Shown: positions 1 to 13,681 of the stretch, piece by piece
Position numbering within the stretch: the stretch's first letter is position 1
Layout of the letters: each line of letters starts with the position of its first letter
NCBI RefSeq assembly: GCF_032716425.1
Contig: NZ_CP090419.1
Coordinates: forward strand, 1 to 37,500
Direction of reading: 5' to 3'
Source of the DNA: Pseudoalteromonas sp. N1230-9
Lineage (GTDB): Bacteria > Pseudomonadota > Gammaproteobacteria > Enterobacterales > Alteromonadaceae
DNA: 37,500 nt
The notes under the pieces: generated by a model
Seen by the model: the letters and a program-made list of their open reading frames with translations, nothing else
The model's database searches: none
Told to the model about the DNA's origin: nothing
Made by a program: the position numbers and the translations under genes

Positions 1-1401
1 GTGTATCTGTCGGTTTGGCAAAGTTGTTTATATGTATTGCAAGATGAATTGCCGTCGCAGCAATTCAGTATGTGGGTAAGACCACTTCAAGCAGAAAGTA
101 CCGAAGATACGTTAACTATATATGCACCAAATCGTTTTGTATTAGATTGGGTGAGAGAAAAATATTTAAACCGTATTAATGAATTGCTTGTTGAAATTTG
201 TGGCGATGAAGCACCTGAACTTCGTTTTGATGTTGGTAGTAAGCCTATTCTAAATGCCCAAGCGGCAACGATGCCCGCTGCAGCTGAAGTAAGTGCGCCA
301 GTGAATTCACAACACACAACTGAAAAACAACAGCCAAAGCCTGAGAAAAAAGCAGTAGAGCCTGCTCCTAAATCAGGCTATAAATCAAATATTAAAGAAA
401 ATTACACCTTTGATAGCTTCGTTGAAGGTAAATCAAACCAATTAGCAAAAGCTGCAGCAACTCAAGTTGCAGATAACCCAGGTTCAGCATTTAACCCTGT
501 ATTTATATATGGTGGTACTGGCTTAGGTAAAACACATTTATTGCATGCTGTTGGTAACGGTATTATGGCTAATAAGCCAGACGCGAAAATTGTTTATATG
601 CACTCAGAACGATTTGTGCAAGACATGGTTAAAGCGCTACAAAATAATGCCATCGAAGAATTTAAACGTTATTACCGAAGTGTTGATGCATTGATGATCG
701 ATGATATTCAATTTTTCGCTAATAAAGAACGCTCACAAGAAGAGTTCTTTCATACCTTCAACGCTTTGCTTGAAGGAAATCAACAGATTATATTAACTTC
801 AGACCGCTACCCAAAAGAGATCGAAGGGGTTGAAGATCGCCTTAAATCACGTTTTGGTTGGGGCTTAACAATTGCTATTGAGCCGCCAGAACTTGAAACG
901 CGCGTTGCTATTTTGATGAAAAAAGCGCAGCAAAGTAAAATAAATTTACCTCACGAAGTTGCCTTTTTTATCGCGAAAAAATTACGCTCAAATGTGCGTG
1001 AATTAGAAGGGGCGTTAAACCGCGTTATTGCTAATGCAAATTTTACTGGTCGTCCAATTTCAATCGACTTTGTAAAAGAAGCGCTACGTGACTTACTTGC
1101 GCTGCAAGATAAACTGGTAACGATAGATAATATTCAACGTACTGTTGCTGAGTATTACCGTATTCGTGTGTCAGATTTACTATCTAAACGTCGTAGCCGT
1201 TCAGTCGCAAGACCACGTCAAGTGGCGATGGCATTGTCAAAAGAGCTAACAAATCATAGTTTACCTGAAATAGGTGATGCATTTGGTGGTCGTGATCACA
1301 CAACTGTATTACACGCTTGTCGTAAAGTTAAATCACTACGTGATGAAAGCCACGAAGTGAAAGAAGATTATCAAAACTTAATAAGAACCTTGTCATCTTA
1401 A
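1..1401 (+). CDS. dnaA: Chromosomal replication initiator protein DnaA
   Basis: DnaA binds DnaA boxes at oriC, forms an ATP-dependent filament that melts the origin, and recruits the helicase. The 466-residue product has the full four-domain layout. Domain I (about 1-85) opens with a WQSCL/LQDELP segment like E. coli DnaA, followed by a variable Ala/Pro/Lys-rich linker (about 85-130). The AAA+ core has Walker [10 protein letters not shown] at 171-179 and Walker [10 protein letters not shown] at 231-239. The C-terminal DNA-binding domain carries the signature GGRDHTTV at 429-436. The start is GTG at base 1, which matches the E. coli N-terminus in register. Its upstream region, including any promoter and oriC, lies outside the window. 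dnaN follows after 13 nt, so co-transcription is likely. Confidence 0.98.
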   Translation: MYLSVWQSCLYVLQDELPSQQFSMWVRPLQAESTEDTLTIYAPNRFVLDWVREKYLNRINELLVEICGDEAPELRFDVGSKPILNAQAATMPAAAEVSAPVNSQHTTEKQQPKPEKKAVEPAPKSGYKSNIKENYTFDSFVEGKSNQLAKAAATQVADNPGSAFNPVFIYGGTGLGKTHLLHAVGNGIMANKPDAKIVYMHSERFVQDMVKALQNNAIEEFKRYYRSVDALMIDDIQFFANKERSQEEFFHTFNALLEGNQQIILTSDRYPKEIEGVEDRLKSRFGWGLTIAIEPPELETRVAILMKKAQQSKINLPHEVAFFIAKKLRSNVRELEGALNRVIANANFTGRPISIDFVKEALRDLLALQDKLVTIDNIQRTVAEYYRIRVSDLLSKRRSRSVARPRQVAMALSKELTNHSLPEIGDAFGGRDHTTVLHACRKVKSLRDESHEVKEDYQNLIRTLSS

Positions 1402-1414
1402 GGCCGACTTTATT

Positions 1415-2518
1415 ATGCAAATAACAATATCAAGAGAGCAATTTTTAAAACCTTTAGTTCAAGTGTCAGGTGCGATTGAGCGTAAGCACACCTTACCAAT
1501 TTTATCGAACGTTTTGTTAGTTGTTGAAAACGGACAACTTTCAATGACAGGCACAGACCTTGAAATTGAGTTAGTGGCCAGTGTTTTTGTTGGTGAAGAT
1601 ACGGCAGATACCAAGCTAACTTTACCAGCTAAAAAATTACTCGATATTTGTAAAAGTTTACCCGATGGCTCTGACCTTACGTTAAGTAGCCAAGATCATC
1701 AGTTACTACTAACAAGTGGTAAAAGCCGTTTTTCTTTAACAACGTTGGCTGCTGAAGATTTTCCGAATCTTGAGCAGTGGGATGGTGAAGTTGAATTTCA
1801 ACTAACACGTTTAGAGCTGCGTAAGCTTTTAGAAAGCACGCATTTTTCTATGGCGAATCAAGACGTCCGTTATTACTTGAACGGTATGTCATTTGAGGTT
1901 GATAACGCAGATATTAAGACAGTGGCGACAGATGGTCACCGTTTGGCGATTGCACAAAAACAATTACCACAATCTTTAAATACGCAGCGTCAGTTAATTA
2001 TTCCACGTAAAGGTGTGCAAGAAATTATGCGCCTAATGGTGGCTGATGATGAGCTAGTAACCATTCAATTTGGTGCTAACCATATTCGTATTATTGATAC
2101 TGAATTTACGTTTACCAGTAAACTGGTTGATGGTCGTTTCCCTGATTATCGTCGAGTCTTGCCGCGTGGTGGTGACAAAGTCATTACTGCTAATCGTGAA
2201 TGGTTGCGCAGTGCTTTCCAGCGTGTGTCTATTTTATCGAATGAAAAATTCCGTGGTGTACGTTTAAACCTATCTGAAGGTTTATTAAAAATTACAGCAA
2301 ACAACCCTGAGCAAGAACAAGCTGAAGAGGTGGTTGAAGTAATGTACCAAGGCGGCGAACTTGAAATTGGCTTTAACGTTTCTTACGTGCTTGATGTACT
2401 TAATACATTAAAAACAGAAGATGTAACGTTTACGCTTGCAGACTCTAATAGCAGTGCGCTAATTGAAGGTGCGGGCGACGAAGAAGCTATGTACGTTGTT
2501 ATGCCGATGCGCCTATAA
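1415..2518 (+). CDS. dnaN: DNA polymerase III beta subunit (sliding clamp)
   Basis: The beta clamp is a homodimeric ring that encircles DNA and tethers DNA polymerase III and other enzymes. The 367-residue product has the family length (E. coli 366). It begins MQITISREQFLKPL and ends YVVMPMRL, both typical of clamps; the C-terminal MPMRL segment borders the peptide-binding cleft for clamp partners. Three repeated clamp folds fit the length. It follows dnaA by 13 nt with an AAGG ribosome-binding site, and recF starts 6 nt after its stop, so dnaA-dnaN-recF look like one transcription unit, as in most gammaproteobacteria. Nothing odd was seen. Confidence 0.98.
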   Translation: MQITISREQFLKPLVQVSGAIERKHTLPILSNVLLVVENGQLSMTGTDLEIELVASVFVGEDTADTKLTLPAKKLLDICKSLPDGSDLTLSSQDHQLLLTSGKSRFSLTTLAAEDFPNLEQWDGEVEFQLTRLELRKLLESTHFSMANQDVRYYLNGMSFEVDNADIKTVATDGHRLAIAQKQLPQSLNTQRQLIIPRKGVQEIMRLMVADDELVTIQFGANHIRIIDTEFTFTSKLVDGRFPDYRRVLPRGGDKVITANREWLRSAFQRVSILSNEKFRGVRLNLSEGLLKITANNPEQEQAEEVVEVMYQGGELEIGFNVSYVLDVLNTLKTEDVTFTLADSNSSALIEGAGDEEAMYVVMPMRL

Positions 2519-2524
2519 GCTTGT

Positions 2525-3619
2525 ATGAGTTTAAGTCATTTAAGCCTCAATAATTTTCGTAATATTGAGGCGCTGACACTTGAGCCAGTAAATGGAATTA
2601 ATATAATTTATGGCGAGAATGGCAGCGGAAAAACCAGCCTCCTTGAGGCGATATATTTCCTTTCTCACGGTAAATCATTTCGTACCGCCAAACATAAAAA
2701 TATTATTCAGCATCAACAAGACAAGTTTGTAATTCATGGTCGCAAAGCGCTGCATGATTTGTCTATTCCGATTGGTATAAGTAAGAACCAAGCGGGTGAA
2801 ACATTTTTAAAGATCCAGGGTAAAACGAGCCGTAAAATTTCTGAGTTAGCCCAGCTAGTACCTGTGCAAGTTATTACTCCAGAAAGCTATTCATTGTTCT
2901 TTGGTGGCCCAAAAGAGCGCAGAAAGTTTCTCGATTTAGGATTGTTCCACGTGGAACATGACTTTTTTTATTTATGGCAATCCTTTAATAAAGTGCTTAA
3001 ACAGCGTAATGCTTTATTGAAAAGTAAACCTAGAGATTATTTCGAACAGATCAAGTTTTGGGACAAAGAATTTGTTAGACTAGCTGAACAAATAAATAAT
3101 TTAAGAATCGCGTATATAAGTAGGTTTAAGCAGCAGTTTTTTGATAAAATGTGTGCAGAATTAACGCTTGTAAGCGATTTAGAAATTAACTTTCATGCGG
3201 GCTGGAAAGAGAGTGAAACGCTCTCAGAGGCGCTTGAGCAAAGCTTTGAACGTGATGCCAAACAAGGCTTCACAAGTAAAGGTCCGCATAAAGCTGATTT
3301 TAGTTTTAGTGTTTCTGGTAACAGTGTAGAAAATACATTTTCTCGCGGTCAATTGAAGCTCTTGCTTTATGCGTTAAAAGTAACGCAAAATAGCTTAATT
3401 GAGTCAGAAACAGATAAGCAATCTATATTGCTAATAGATGACTTACCTTCAGAATTAGGTGAAGATACAAAAGAAAAAGTGGGTCAGCTTTTGACTCATT
3501 GCGATTCGCAACTTTTTATCTCATCAATTTTATCTGAAAGTATTTCTGCTGTGGTGGAACCCATGCAACGAGAACTAAAAATGTTCCACGTGAAACATGG
3601 CAACCTAATAACAAGATAA
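2525..3619 (+). CDS. recF: DNA replication and repair protein RecF
   Basis: RecF is an SMC-like ABC ATPase that loads RecA at single-strand gaps together with RecO and RecR. The 364-residue product has Walker A GENGSGKT at 30-37, an ABC-type signature (SRGQLKLL) and Walker B (LLIDDLPSEL) in the C-terminal third. The FHVEH segment, common in RecF of related bacteria, is written with codons that form a perfect parS palindrome. A second parS-like sequence encodes FHVKH at the extreme C-terminus, past the conserved core. The stop directly abuts the gyrB leader. Family membership is certain; the double use of the coding sequence as ParB sites is inferred from the motif. Confidence 0.97.
   Translation: MSLSHLSLNNFRNIEALTLEPVNGINIIYGENGSGKTSLLEAIYFLSHGKSFRTAKHKNIIQHQQDKFVIHGRKALHDLSIPIGISKNQAGETFLKIQGKTSRKISELAQLVPVQVITPESYSLFFGGPKERRKFLDLGLFHVEHDFFYLWQSFNKVLKQRNALLKSKPRDYFEQIKFWDKEFVRLAEQINNLRIAYISRFKQQFFDKMCAELTLVSDLEINFHAGWKESETLSEALEQSFERDAKQGFTSKGPHKADFSFSVSGNSVENTFSRGQLKLLLYALKVTQNSLIESETDKQSILLIDDLPSELGEDTKEKVGQLLTHCDSQLFISSILSESISAVVEPMQRELKMFHVKHGNLITR
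2943..2958. promoter_or_regulatory. parS: parS-like ParB-binding site 1 (perfect 16-bp palindrome)
   Basis: The sequence TGTTCCACGTGGAACA is a perfect palindrome and matches the conserved bacterial parS consensus TGTTNCACGTGNAACA. It lies inside recF and encodes the FHVEH residues. parS sites load ParB, which with ParA and SMC/MukB organises and segregates the origin region; a position about 3 kb from dnaA is typical. The match is seen directly. ParB binding is inferred, since parAB lie outside the window. Confidence 0.88.
3582..3597. promoter_or_regulatory. parS: parS-like ParB-binding site 2
   Basis: The sequence TGTTCCACGTGAAACA fits the parS consensus at every defined position and departs from perfect symmetry at one base pair. 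It lies near the 3' end of recF, 639 bp from the first site, in the part encoding the non-conserved C-terminal FHVKH. Two sites this close together near dnaA favour a real ParB-loading zone over chance. Confidence 0.82.
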
Positions 3620-6058
<2,439 letters not shown>

Positions 6059-6074
6059 CGCTAAATTAAGAATT

Positions 6075-6103
6075 AAAAAGGAGCCTACAGGCTCCTTTTT
6101 TTA
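6075..6103 (+). terminator. Intrinsic terminator of gyrB
   Basis: The stem GGAGCC/GGCTCC (6080-6085 and 6090-6095) has a TACA loop. It is preceded by A-residues and followed by a T-run, so the stem can extend by A:T pairs. It lies about 20 bp past the gyrB stop. Confidence 0.9.
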
Positions 6104-6125
6104 TTGCTGAAAAAGCACAAACTGC

Positions 6126-6154
6126 TTAAAACCTTACTGCACACAAGGTATACT
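6126..6154 (+). promoter_or_regulatory. Possible promoter of glyQS
   Basis: A -10-like TATACT at 6149-6154 follows a weak -35-like TTAAAA at 6126-6131 with a 17-bp spacer, between the gyrB terminator and glyQ. The placement makes sense, but the -35 match is only partial. Confidence 0.35.
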
Positions 6155-6199
6155 GAGAGCAATTTTCAGACTAAACGCACCAGATACTATAAGCCAAAT

Positions 6200-7099
6200 A
6201 TGCAAAAATATGACGTTAAAACCTTTCAAGGTTTGATCCTGGCTTTACAGGACTATTGGGCACAGCAAGGCTGTGTGATTGCTCAACCACTCGATATGGA
6301 AGTGGGAGCAGGGACATTTCATCCGTTAACTTTCTTAAAGTCAATTGGCCCTGAGCCAATGTCGAGCGCGTATGTTCAACCATGCCGCCGTCCAACTGAT
6401 GGTCGTTATGGTGAAAACCCGAACCGTTTACAGCACTACTACCAATTCCAAGTAGTATTAAAGCCATCACCAGAAAACATCCAGGAGCTGTATTTAGGCT
6501 CATTAGCTGCTGTTGGTATCGATACACTAACTGATGAAGTTCGCTTTGTAGAAGACAACTGGGAGTCACCTACATTAGGTGCTTGGGGTCTAGGTTGGGA
6601 GATCTGGTTAAACGGCATGGAAGTAACTCAGTTCACTTACTTCCAACAAGTTGGTGGCTTAGAGTGCTCACCAGTGACCGGTGAAATCACTTATGGTCTT
6701 GAGCGTTTAGCAATGTATATACAGGGCGTAGATAGTATCTATGACCTAGTATGGGCAGACGGTCCTATGGGTCGTGTAACATACGGTGATGTATTCCATC
6801 AAAATGAAGTAGAGCAGTCAGCTTATAACTTCGAACAAGCGGATGTTGAGTTCTTATTTGCACAGTTTGATCACTGTGAAAAGGAAAGCGAAAAGCTAAT
6901 TGAAGCAGGCTTACCATTACCCGCTTATGAGCAAGTAATGAAAGCATCACATGCGTTTAATTTATTAGACGCTCGTCACGCTATCTCAGTAACAGAACGT
7001 CAACGTTATATCTTACGTGTTCGTGCTTTATCAAAAGCATGTGCGCAAAGTTACTATGATGCCCGTGAAGCTCTTGGTTTCCCGCTTTGTAAGGATTAA
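6200..7099 (+). CDS. glyQ: Glycine--tRNA ligase alpha subunit
   Basis: GlyQ is the catalytic subunit of the alpha2beta2 bacterial glycyl-tRNA synthetase, which charges tRNA-Gly. ATG 6200 was chosen because the protein then begins [16 protein letters not shown], matching E. coli GlyQ (MQKFDTRTFQGLILTL). The open frame continues 96 bp upstream, but that part has no family similarity. The 299 residues match the family (E. coli 303). Conserved blocks include [48 protein letters not shown] and the C-terminal REALGFPLC. The ribosome-binding site is weak. glyS follows after 8 nt, so the two subunits are co-transcribed. Confidence 0.97.
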   Translation: MQKYDVKTFQGLILALQDYWAQQGCVIAQPLDMEVGAGTFHPLTFLKSIGPEPMSSAYVQPCRRPTDGRYGENPNRLQHYYQFQVVLKPSPENIQELYLGSLAAVGIDTLTDEVRFVEDNWESPTLGAWGLGWEIWLNGMEVTQFTYFQQVGGLECSPVTGEITYGLERLAMYIQGVDSIYDLVWADGPMGRVTYGDVFHQNEVEQSAYNFEQADVEFLFAQFDHCEKESEKLIEAGLPLPAYEQVMKASHAFNLLDARHAISVTERQRYILRVRALSKACAQSYYDAREALGFPLCKD

Positions 7100-7107
7100 G
7101 AATTAGC

Positions 7108-9177
7108 ATGTCAGCAGAAAATTTATTAGTAGAAATTGGCACTGAAGAGTTGCCACCGAAAGCACTTCGTAAACTTGCTGAGTCGTTTGCTGAGAACTTA
7201 GCAGCTGAGCTTGCAAGCTTAGAGTTAAATCATCAAGGCGTTAACTGGTACGCATCACCTCGTCGCTTAGGGTTACGTGTTACTGCACTTGAAGCTAAGC
7301 AAAGTGACAAGGTTGTAGAAAAGCGCGGCCCTGCAGTTGCAGCAGCGTTTGATGCCGATGGTAGTCCAACTAAAGCAGCAATGGGTTGGGCTCGTGGTTG
7401 TGGTATCGATGTAAGCGATGCGCAAACACTAGAAACAGATAAAGGCGCTTGGTTATTACATAAAGCACAGGTTGAAGGTCAAGCAACGACATCGCTTATG
7501 AGTGATGCTGTAAACAAAGCACTTGCTAAATTACCTATCCCTAAACCAATGCGTTGGGGTGCAAATAAAACACAATTTATTCGCCCAGTGCACACTGCAA
7601 CTATTTTGTTTGGTAGCACGCTAATCGAAGGCGAAATCCTTGGTAAGCAAGTTGGCAACCAATTACAAGGTCACCGTTTCCATCATCCAGAAAGAGTCAC
7701 AATCAACCACGCTGATGATGTGTTTGATGTGCTGAAATCTGCTTACGTTGTCGCTGACTTCGAAGCGCGTAAAGCACAAATTCGCGAACAGATTGAAGCA
7801 GCAGCTAGCGCTGTAAATGCAAAAGTAGCGATGGATGAAGACTTACTTGAAGAAGTAACATCGTTGGTAGAATGGCCAGTAACACTGACAGCAACATTCG
7901 AAGAAGCATTCTTAGATGTTCCTTCAGAAGCCCTAATCTATACCATGAAGGACGACCAGAAGTACTTCCCGCTATTAGACCAAGAAGGCAACTTACTTAA
8001 TAAGTTCCTATTTGTTTCAAATATCGAAAGTAAAGATCCAAGCGTGGTCATTGCCGGTAACGAAAAAGTTGTTCGCCCTCGTTTAGCTGATGCACAGTTC
8101 TTCTACGAAACGGATAAGAAGAAAACGCTGGAGAGTCGCCTAGAATCGCTAGATACTGTTTTATTCCAAAAGCAACTTGGTACGCTGAAAGATAAATCTG
8201 AGCGTATTAGTGAACTTGCAGGTTACATTGCAGAGCAATTAGGTGCCGATGCAGAGCTTGCTAAGCGAGCAGGTTTATTAAGTAAAACAGACTTAATGAC
8301 CGAAATGGTTATGGAGTTTACCGACGTACAAGGTGTAATGGGTATGCATTACGCTCGTCACGACGGTGAAGCCGAAGAAGTTGCACTCGCGCAAAATGAA
8401 CAATATATGCCACGTTTTGCGGGCGATAATTTACCAACAAATGTGATCAGCTGTGCTGTCGCAATTGCTGATAAGTTTGATACGCTGGTGGGTATTTTTG
8501 GTATTGGTCAAGCGCCAAAAGGCGACAAAGACCCATTTGCACTTCGTCGTGCTGCCATTGGTGCATTACGCATCATGGTAGAAAAATCATTACCGCTAGA
8601 TATCTTAGACCTTGTTGCTAAGTCACAAACGCTATTCGGTGAAAAGCTAACAAACCTAAACGTATCAACAGATGTGTTTGAGTTTATGCTAGGCCGTTTC
8701 CGCGCATGGTATCAAGATGAAGGTATTGAAGTTGATGTCATTCAAGCTGTGCTAGCACGTCGTCCAACTAAACCAGTTGACTTCGACCGTCGTGTTAAAG
8801 CGGTAAGTCACTTCCGTACACTAGACGCAGCAGAAGCGCTTGCAGCAGCAAATAAACGTGTAAGCAACATCTTGGCTAAGAATGACATCACAACGCAAGG
8901 TGATGTAAATGAGAGCCTATTAAGCGATGATGCAGAAAAAGTATTAGCGTCACACGTTGCTAAGTTTGCAACTGAGCTTGCTCCTCTATATGCAAATGGC
9001 GATTATCAAGAAGCATTGTCACAACTTGCGGGTATCCGTGAGAGTGTTGATAACTTCTTCGATAATGTCATGGTAATGGCAGATGACGAAGCGGTTAAAC
9101 AAAACCGTTTAGCATTATTAAGCCAACTAAGCCGTCTGTTTTTAGATATTGCTGATATTTCTGTACTTCAGAAGTAA
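7108..9177 (+). CDS. glyS: Glycine--tRNA ligase beta subunit
   Basis: GlyS is the tRNA-binding beta subunit of heterotetrameric glycyl-tRNA synthetase. The 689-residue product has the family length and opening ([16 protein letters not shown]). Internal conserved segments include KPMRWG, FIRPVH, the HD-like region [19 protein letters not shown] and [15 protein letters not shown], with a C-terminal anticodon-binding-like region ending near [19 protein letters not shown]. It directly follows glyQ and is closed by a strong hairpin terminator. No anomalies were seen. Confidence 0.97.
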   Translation: MSAENLLVEIGTEELPPKALRKLAESFAENLAAELASLELNHQGVNWYASPRRLGLRVTALEAKQSDKVVEKRGPAVAAAFDADGSPTKAAMGWARGCGIDVSDAQTLETDKGAWLLHKAQVEGQATTSLMSDAVNKALAKLPIPKPMRWGANKTQFIRPVHTATILFGSTLIEGEILGKQVGNQLQGHRFHHPERVTINHADDVFDVLKSAYVVADFEARKAQIREQIEAAASAVNAKVAMDEDLLEEVTSLVEWPVTLTATFEEAFLDVPSEALIYTMKDDQKYFPLLDQEGNLLNKFLFVSNIESKDPSVVIAGNEKVVRPRLADAQFFYETDKKKTLESRLESLDTVLFQKQLGTLKDKSERISELAGYIAEQLGADAELAKRAGLLSKTDLMTEMVMEFTDVQGVMGMHYARHDGEAEEVALAQNEQYMPRFAGDNLPTNVISCAVAIADKFDTLVGIFGIGQAPKGDKDPFALRRAAIGALRIMVEKSLPLDILDLVAKSQTLFGEKLTNLNVSTDVFEFMLGRFRAWYQDEGIEVDVIQAVLARRPTKPVDFDRRVKAVSHFRTLDAAEALAAANKRVSNILAKNDITTQGDVNESLLSDDAEKVLASHVAKFATELAPLYANGDYQEALSQLAGIRESVDNFFDNVMVMADDEAVKQNRLALLSQLSRLFLDIADISVLQK

Positions 9178-9193
9178 GTAGTAGCCAATTAAT

Positions 9194-9219
9194 AAAAGCC
9201 AGCTTTGTGCTGGCTTTTT
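9194..9219 (+). terminator. Intrinsic terminator of glyQS
   Basis: The stem GCCAGC/GCTGGC (9198-9203 and 9209-9214) has a TTTGT loop, is flanked by AAAA and TTTTT, and lies 16 bp past the glyS stop. Confidence 0.9.
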
Positions 9220-9238
9220 AGTAGCATAAGGAACAGTA

Positions 9239-9688
9239 ATGAAACGTGTAATTACTTTAGCATTAGCAGGTTTATTAACAGCCTGTACGAGCCAAATACA
9301 AATGCCAAGCATCGACGACATGCTGCCCAGTAAAGACTTAGATCGTACCATGTACTTGCGTGGCGACTTTACGTTATGGGATGCTGAACCACAATATATA
9401 CTAGAGCAAGTTGCATCAGGTATCTTCCAAGCAGAAGTAACGTTCTCAACACCAGGAAAAGTCTATGAATTTAAAGTGGCTGATGCTAACTTTAGTCAAG
9501 GCTATAACTGTGGTTACAGTGACATGGACCCCGCAGGACAAGCACTATTATTAGGTCAGGCTGCTATTGCCGATTGTAATACTATTTACAACTACTTTAG
9601 TTTTAAACCAGCTACAAAAGGCGTGTATGTAGTGAGCTTTGATTACCGCAATAGTAATAAGCCAAAAGTGACAGTTACTAAAAAGTAA
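9239..9688 (+). CDS. Small lipoprotein with a carbohydrate-binding-like (pullulanase-type) domain
   Basis: The 149-residue product starts with a short lipoprotein signal: positive MKR, a hydrophobic run and lipobox LLTAC with Cys16 as the predicted acylated residue. The mature part, from about residue 37, reads MYLRGDFTLWDAEPQY, then an all-beta-looking stretch with aromatic residues and two cysteines (NCGYSD, IADCNT). The (M/Y)LRGxFxxW opening resembles immunoglobulin-like carbohydrate-binding modules in the N-terminal part of bacterial pullulanases and alpha-amylases, so a glycan-binding envelope role is possible. No enzyme domain is attached. Its own ribosome-binding site (AAGGAACAG) follows the glyS terminator, so it is probably transcribed alone. 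The function is not established. Confidence 0.75.
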   Translation: MKRVITLALAGLLTACTSQIQMPSIDDMLPSKDLDRTMYLRGDFTLWDAEPQYILEQVASGIFQAEVTFSTPGKVYEFKVADANFSQGYNCGYSDMDPAGQALLLGQAAIADCNTIYNYFSFKPATKGVYVVSFDYRNSNKPKVTVTKK

Positions 9689-9699
9689 CTGGAGTTTTT

Positions 9700-9743
9700 G
9701 AGTGGGTTTTTAATTGGTAAAGGTAACAATTAAAAACCCACTC
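9700..9743. terminator. Long bidirectional terminator-like hairpin between lipoprotein gene and tusA
   Basis: A perfect 17-bp inverted repeat (arms 9700-9716 and 9727-9743, 10-nt loop) starts GAGTGGGTTTTT and sits between two convergent genes. The arms hold runs of T and A, so each strand can form a GC-topped hairpin with adjacent T-residues. It is longer than usual for a simple terminator. Confidence 0.75.
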
Positions 9744-9761
9744 TAATCTTGTTTATTTAGC

Positions 9762-10001
9762 CTATAGTCCTTTCTTCAGCAAATATCTAAATGGCGCCTG
9801 CTCAACATCTTTAGCCACTAGCGTGTGATCCATAAAAGTACAAAAGCTTGGGATATCGCGGGTGGTTGATGGGTCGTCGGCGATGATAAGTAATGTTTCG
9901 CCATCTTTCATTTTACGTACTGCACCACGCACCATCATGACAGGTTCTGGACAACGTAGGCCAAGTGCATCTAATTGGTGATCGGGATTATCAAAACTCA
10001 T
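9762..10001 (-). CDS. tusA: Sulfur carrier protein TusA
   Basis: TusA takes sulfur from the cysteine desulfurase IscS and passes it along the TusBCD/TusE relay to MnmA for 2-thiolation of tRNA wobble uridine. The 79-residue product is nearly collinear with E. coli TusA. It contains the [15 protein letters not shown] motif with the acceptor cysteine at C17 in the CPxP core, followed by [18 protein letters not shown]. It stands alone on the minus strand between the convergent lipoprotein gene and the fadBA operon, whose terminator lies upstream of tusA. Length and motif leave little doubt. Confidence 0.96.
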   Translation of the reverse strand: MSFDNPDHQLDALGLRCPEPVMMVRGAVRKMKDGETLLIIADDPSTTRDIPSFCTFMDHTLVAKDVEQAPFRYLLKKGL

Positions 10002-10091
10002 GGCTGACCTTTTAGGTGAAAGAGACGATTATTAAGCGGCTATTTTAACTTTCTATTGCCGCCAGTTTCAATAAGTGAAAGCAAAGCAAAT

Positions 10092-10127
10092 AAAAAAGGC
10101 GCACTGAGCAATTCAGTGCGCCTTTTT
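10092..10127 (-). terminator. Intrinsic terminator of fadBA
   Basis: The 10-bp perfect stem GGCGCACTGA/TCAGTGCGCC (10098-10107 and 10113-10122) has a 5-nt loop. On the minus strand it is followed by a T-run (A-run 10092-10097 on plus), about 28 bp beyond the fadA stop. Confidence 0.92.
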
Positions 10128-10154
10128 ATCACCAAGATGTTTGGTGTGAGCTCG

Positions 10155-13486
<3,332 letters not shown>

Positions 13487-13498
13487 TATTATTCTCCC

Positions 13499-13512
13499 TA
13501 GTTAATTAACTA
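13499..13512. repeat. 14-bp perfect palindrome upstream of fadB
   Basis: TAGTTAATTAACTA is perfectly self-complementary and sits immediately upstream of the fadB ribosome-binding site. It could be an operator, but AT-rich palindromes of this size also occur by chance. Confidence 0.35.
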
Positions 13513-13513
13513 A

Positions 13514-13530
13514 GACTGGTACGATGAGTT
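13514..13530. promoter_or_regulatory. FadR-like operator candidate upstream of fadBA
   Basis: GACTGGTACGATGAGTT resembles the 17-bp E. coli FadR operator AACTGGTCTGACCTGTT, sharing the ACTGGT half and the final GTT. FadR represses fad genes until acyl-CoA binds it. The site is 28 bp upstream of the fadB start, where a repressor would act. In many Alteromonadales PsrA controls these genes instead, and no PsrA-type palindrome was noticed here. Confidence 0.4.
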
Positions 13531-13681
13531 TGCATTTCAATCAGTGTGCTTGCTTTAAAATGAAAATGCAACGAAAAATTTACTGCGCTTTATCGCGATT
13601 GGTTAAAATATAGCTGGTTTGGTGCTAAGGTGTAGGAGAAGTTTTTTGTTATTAATTCTTTAATTTTTGTTAAAGGTCATC

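Noticed and set aside
1..1401. Search for DnaA boxes and an origin in the window
   Set aside because: No clear TTATCCACA-type cluster was found; the usual origin position is upstream of dnaA, outside the window.
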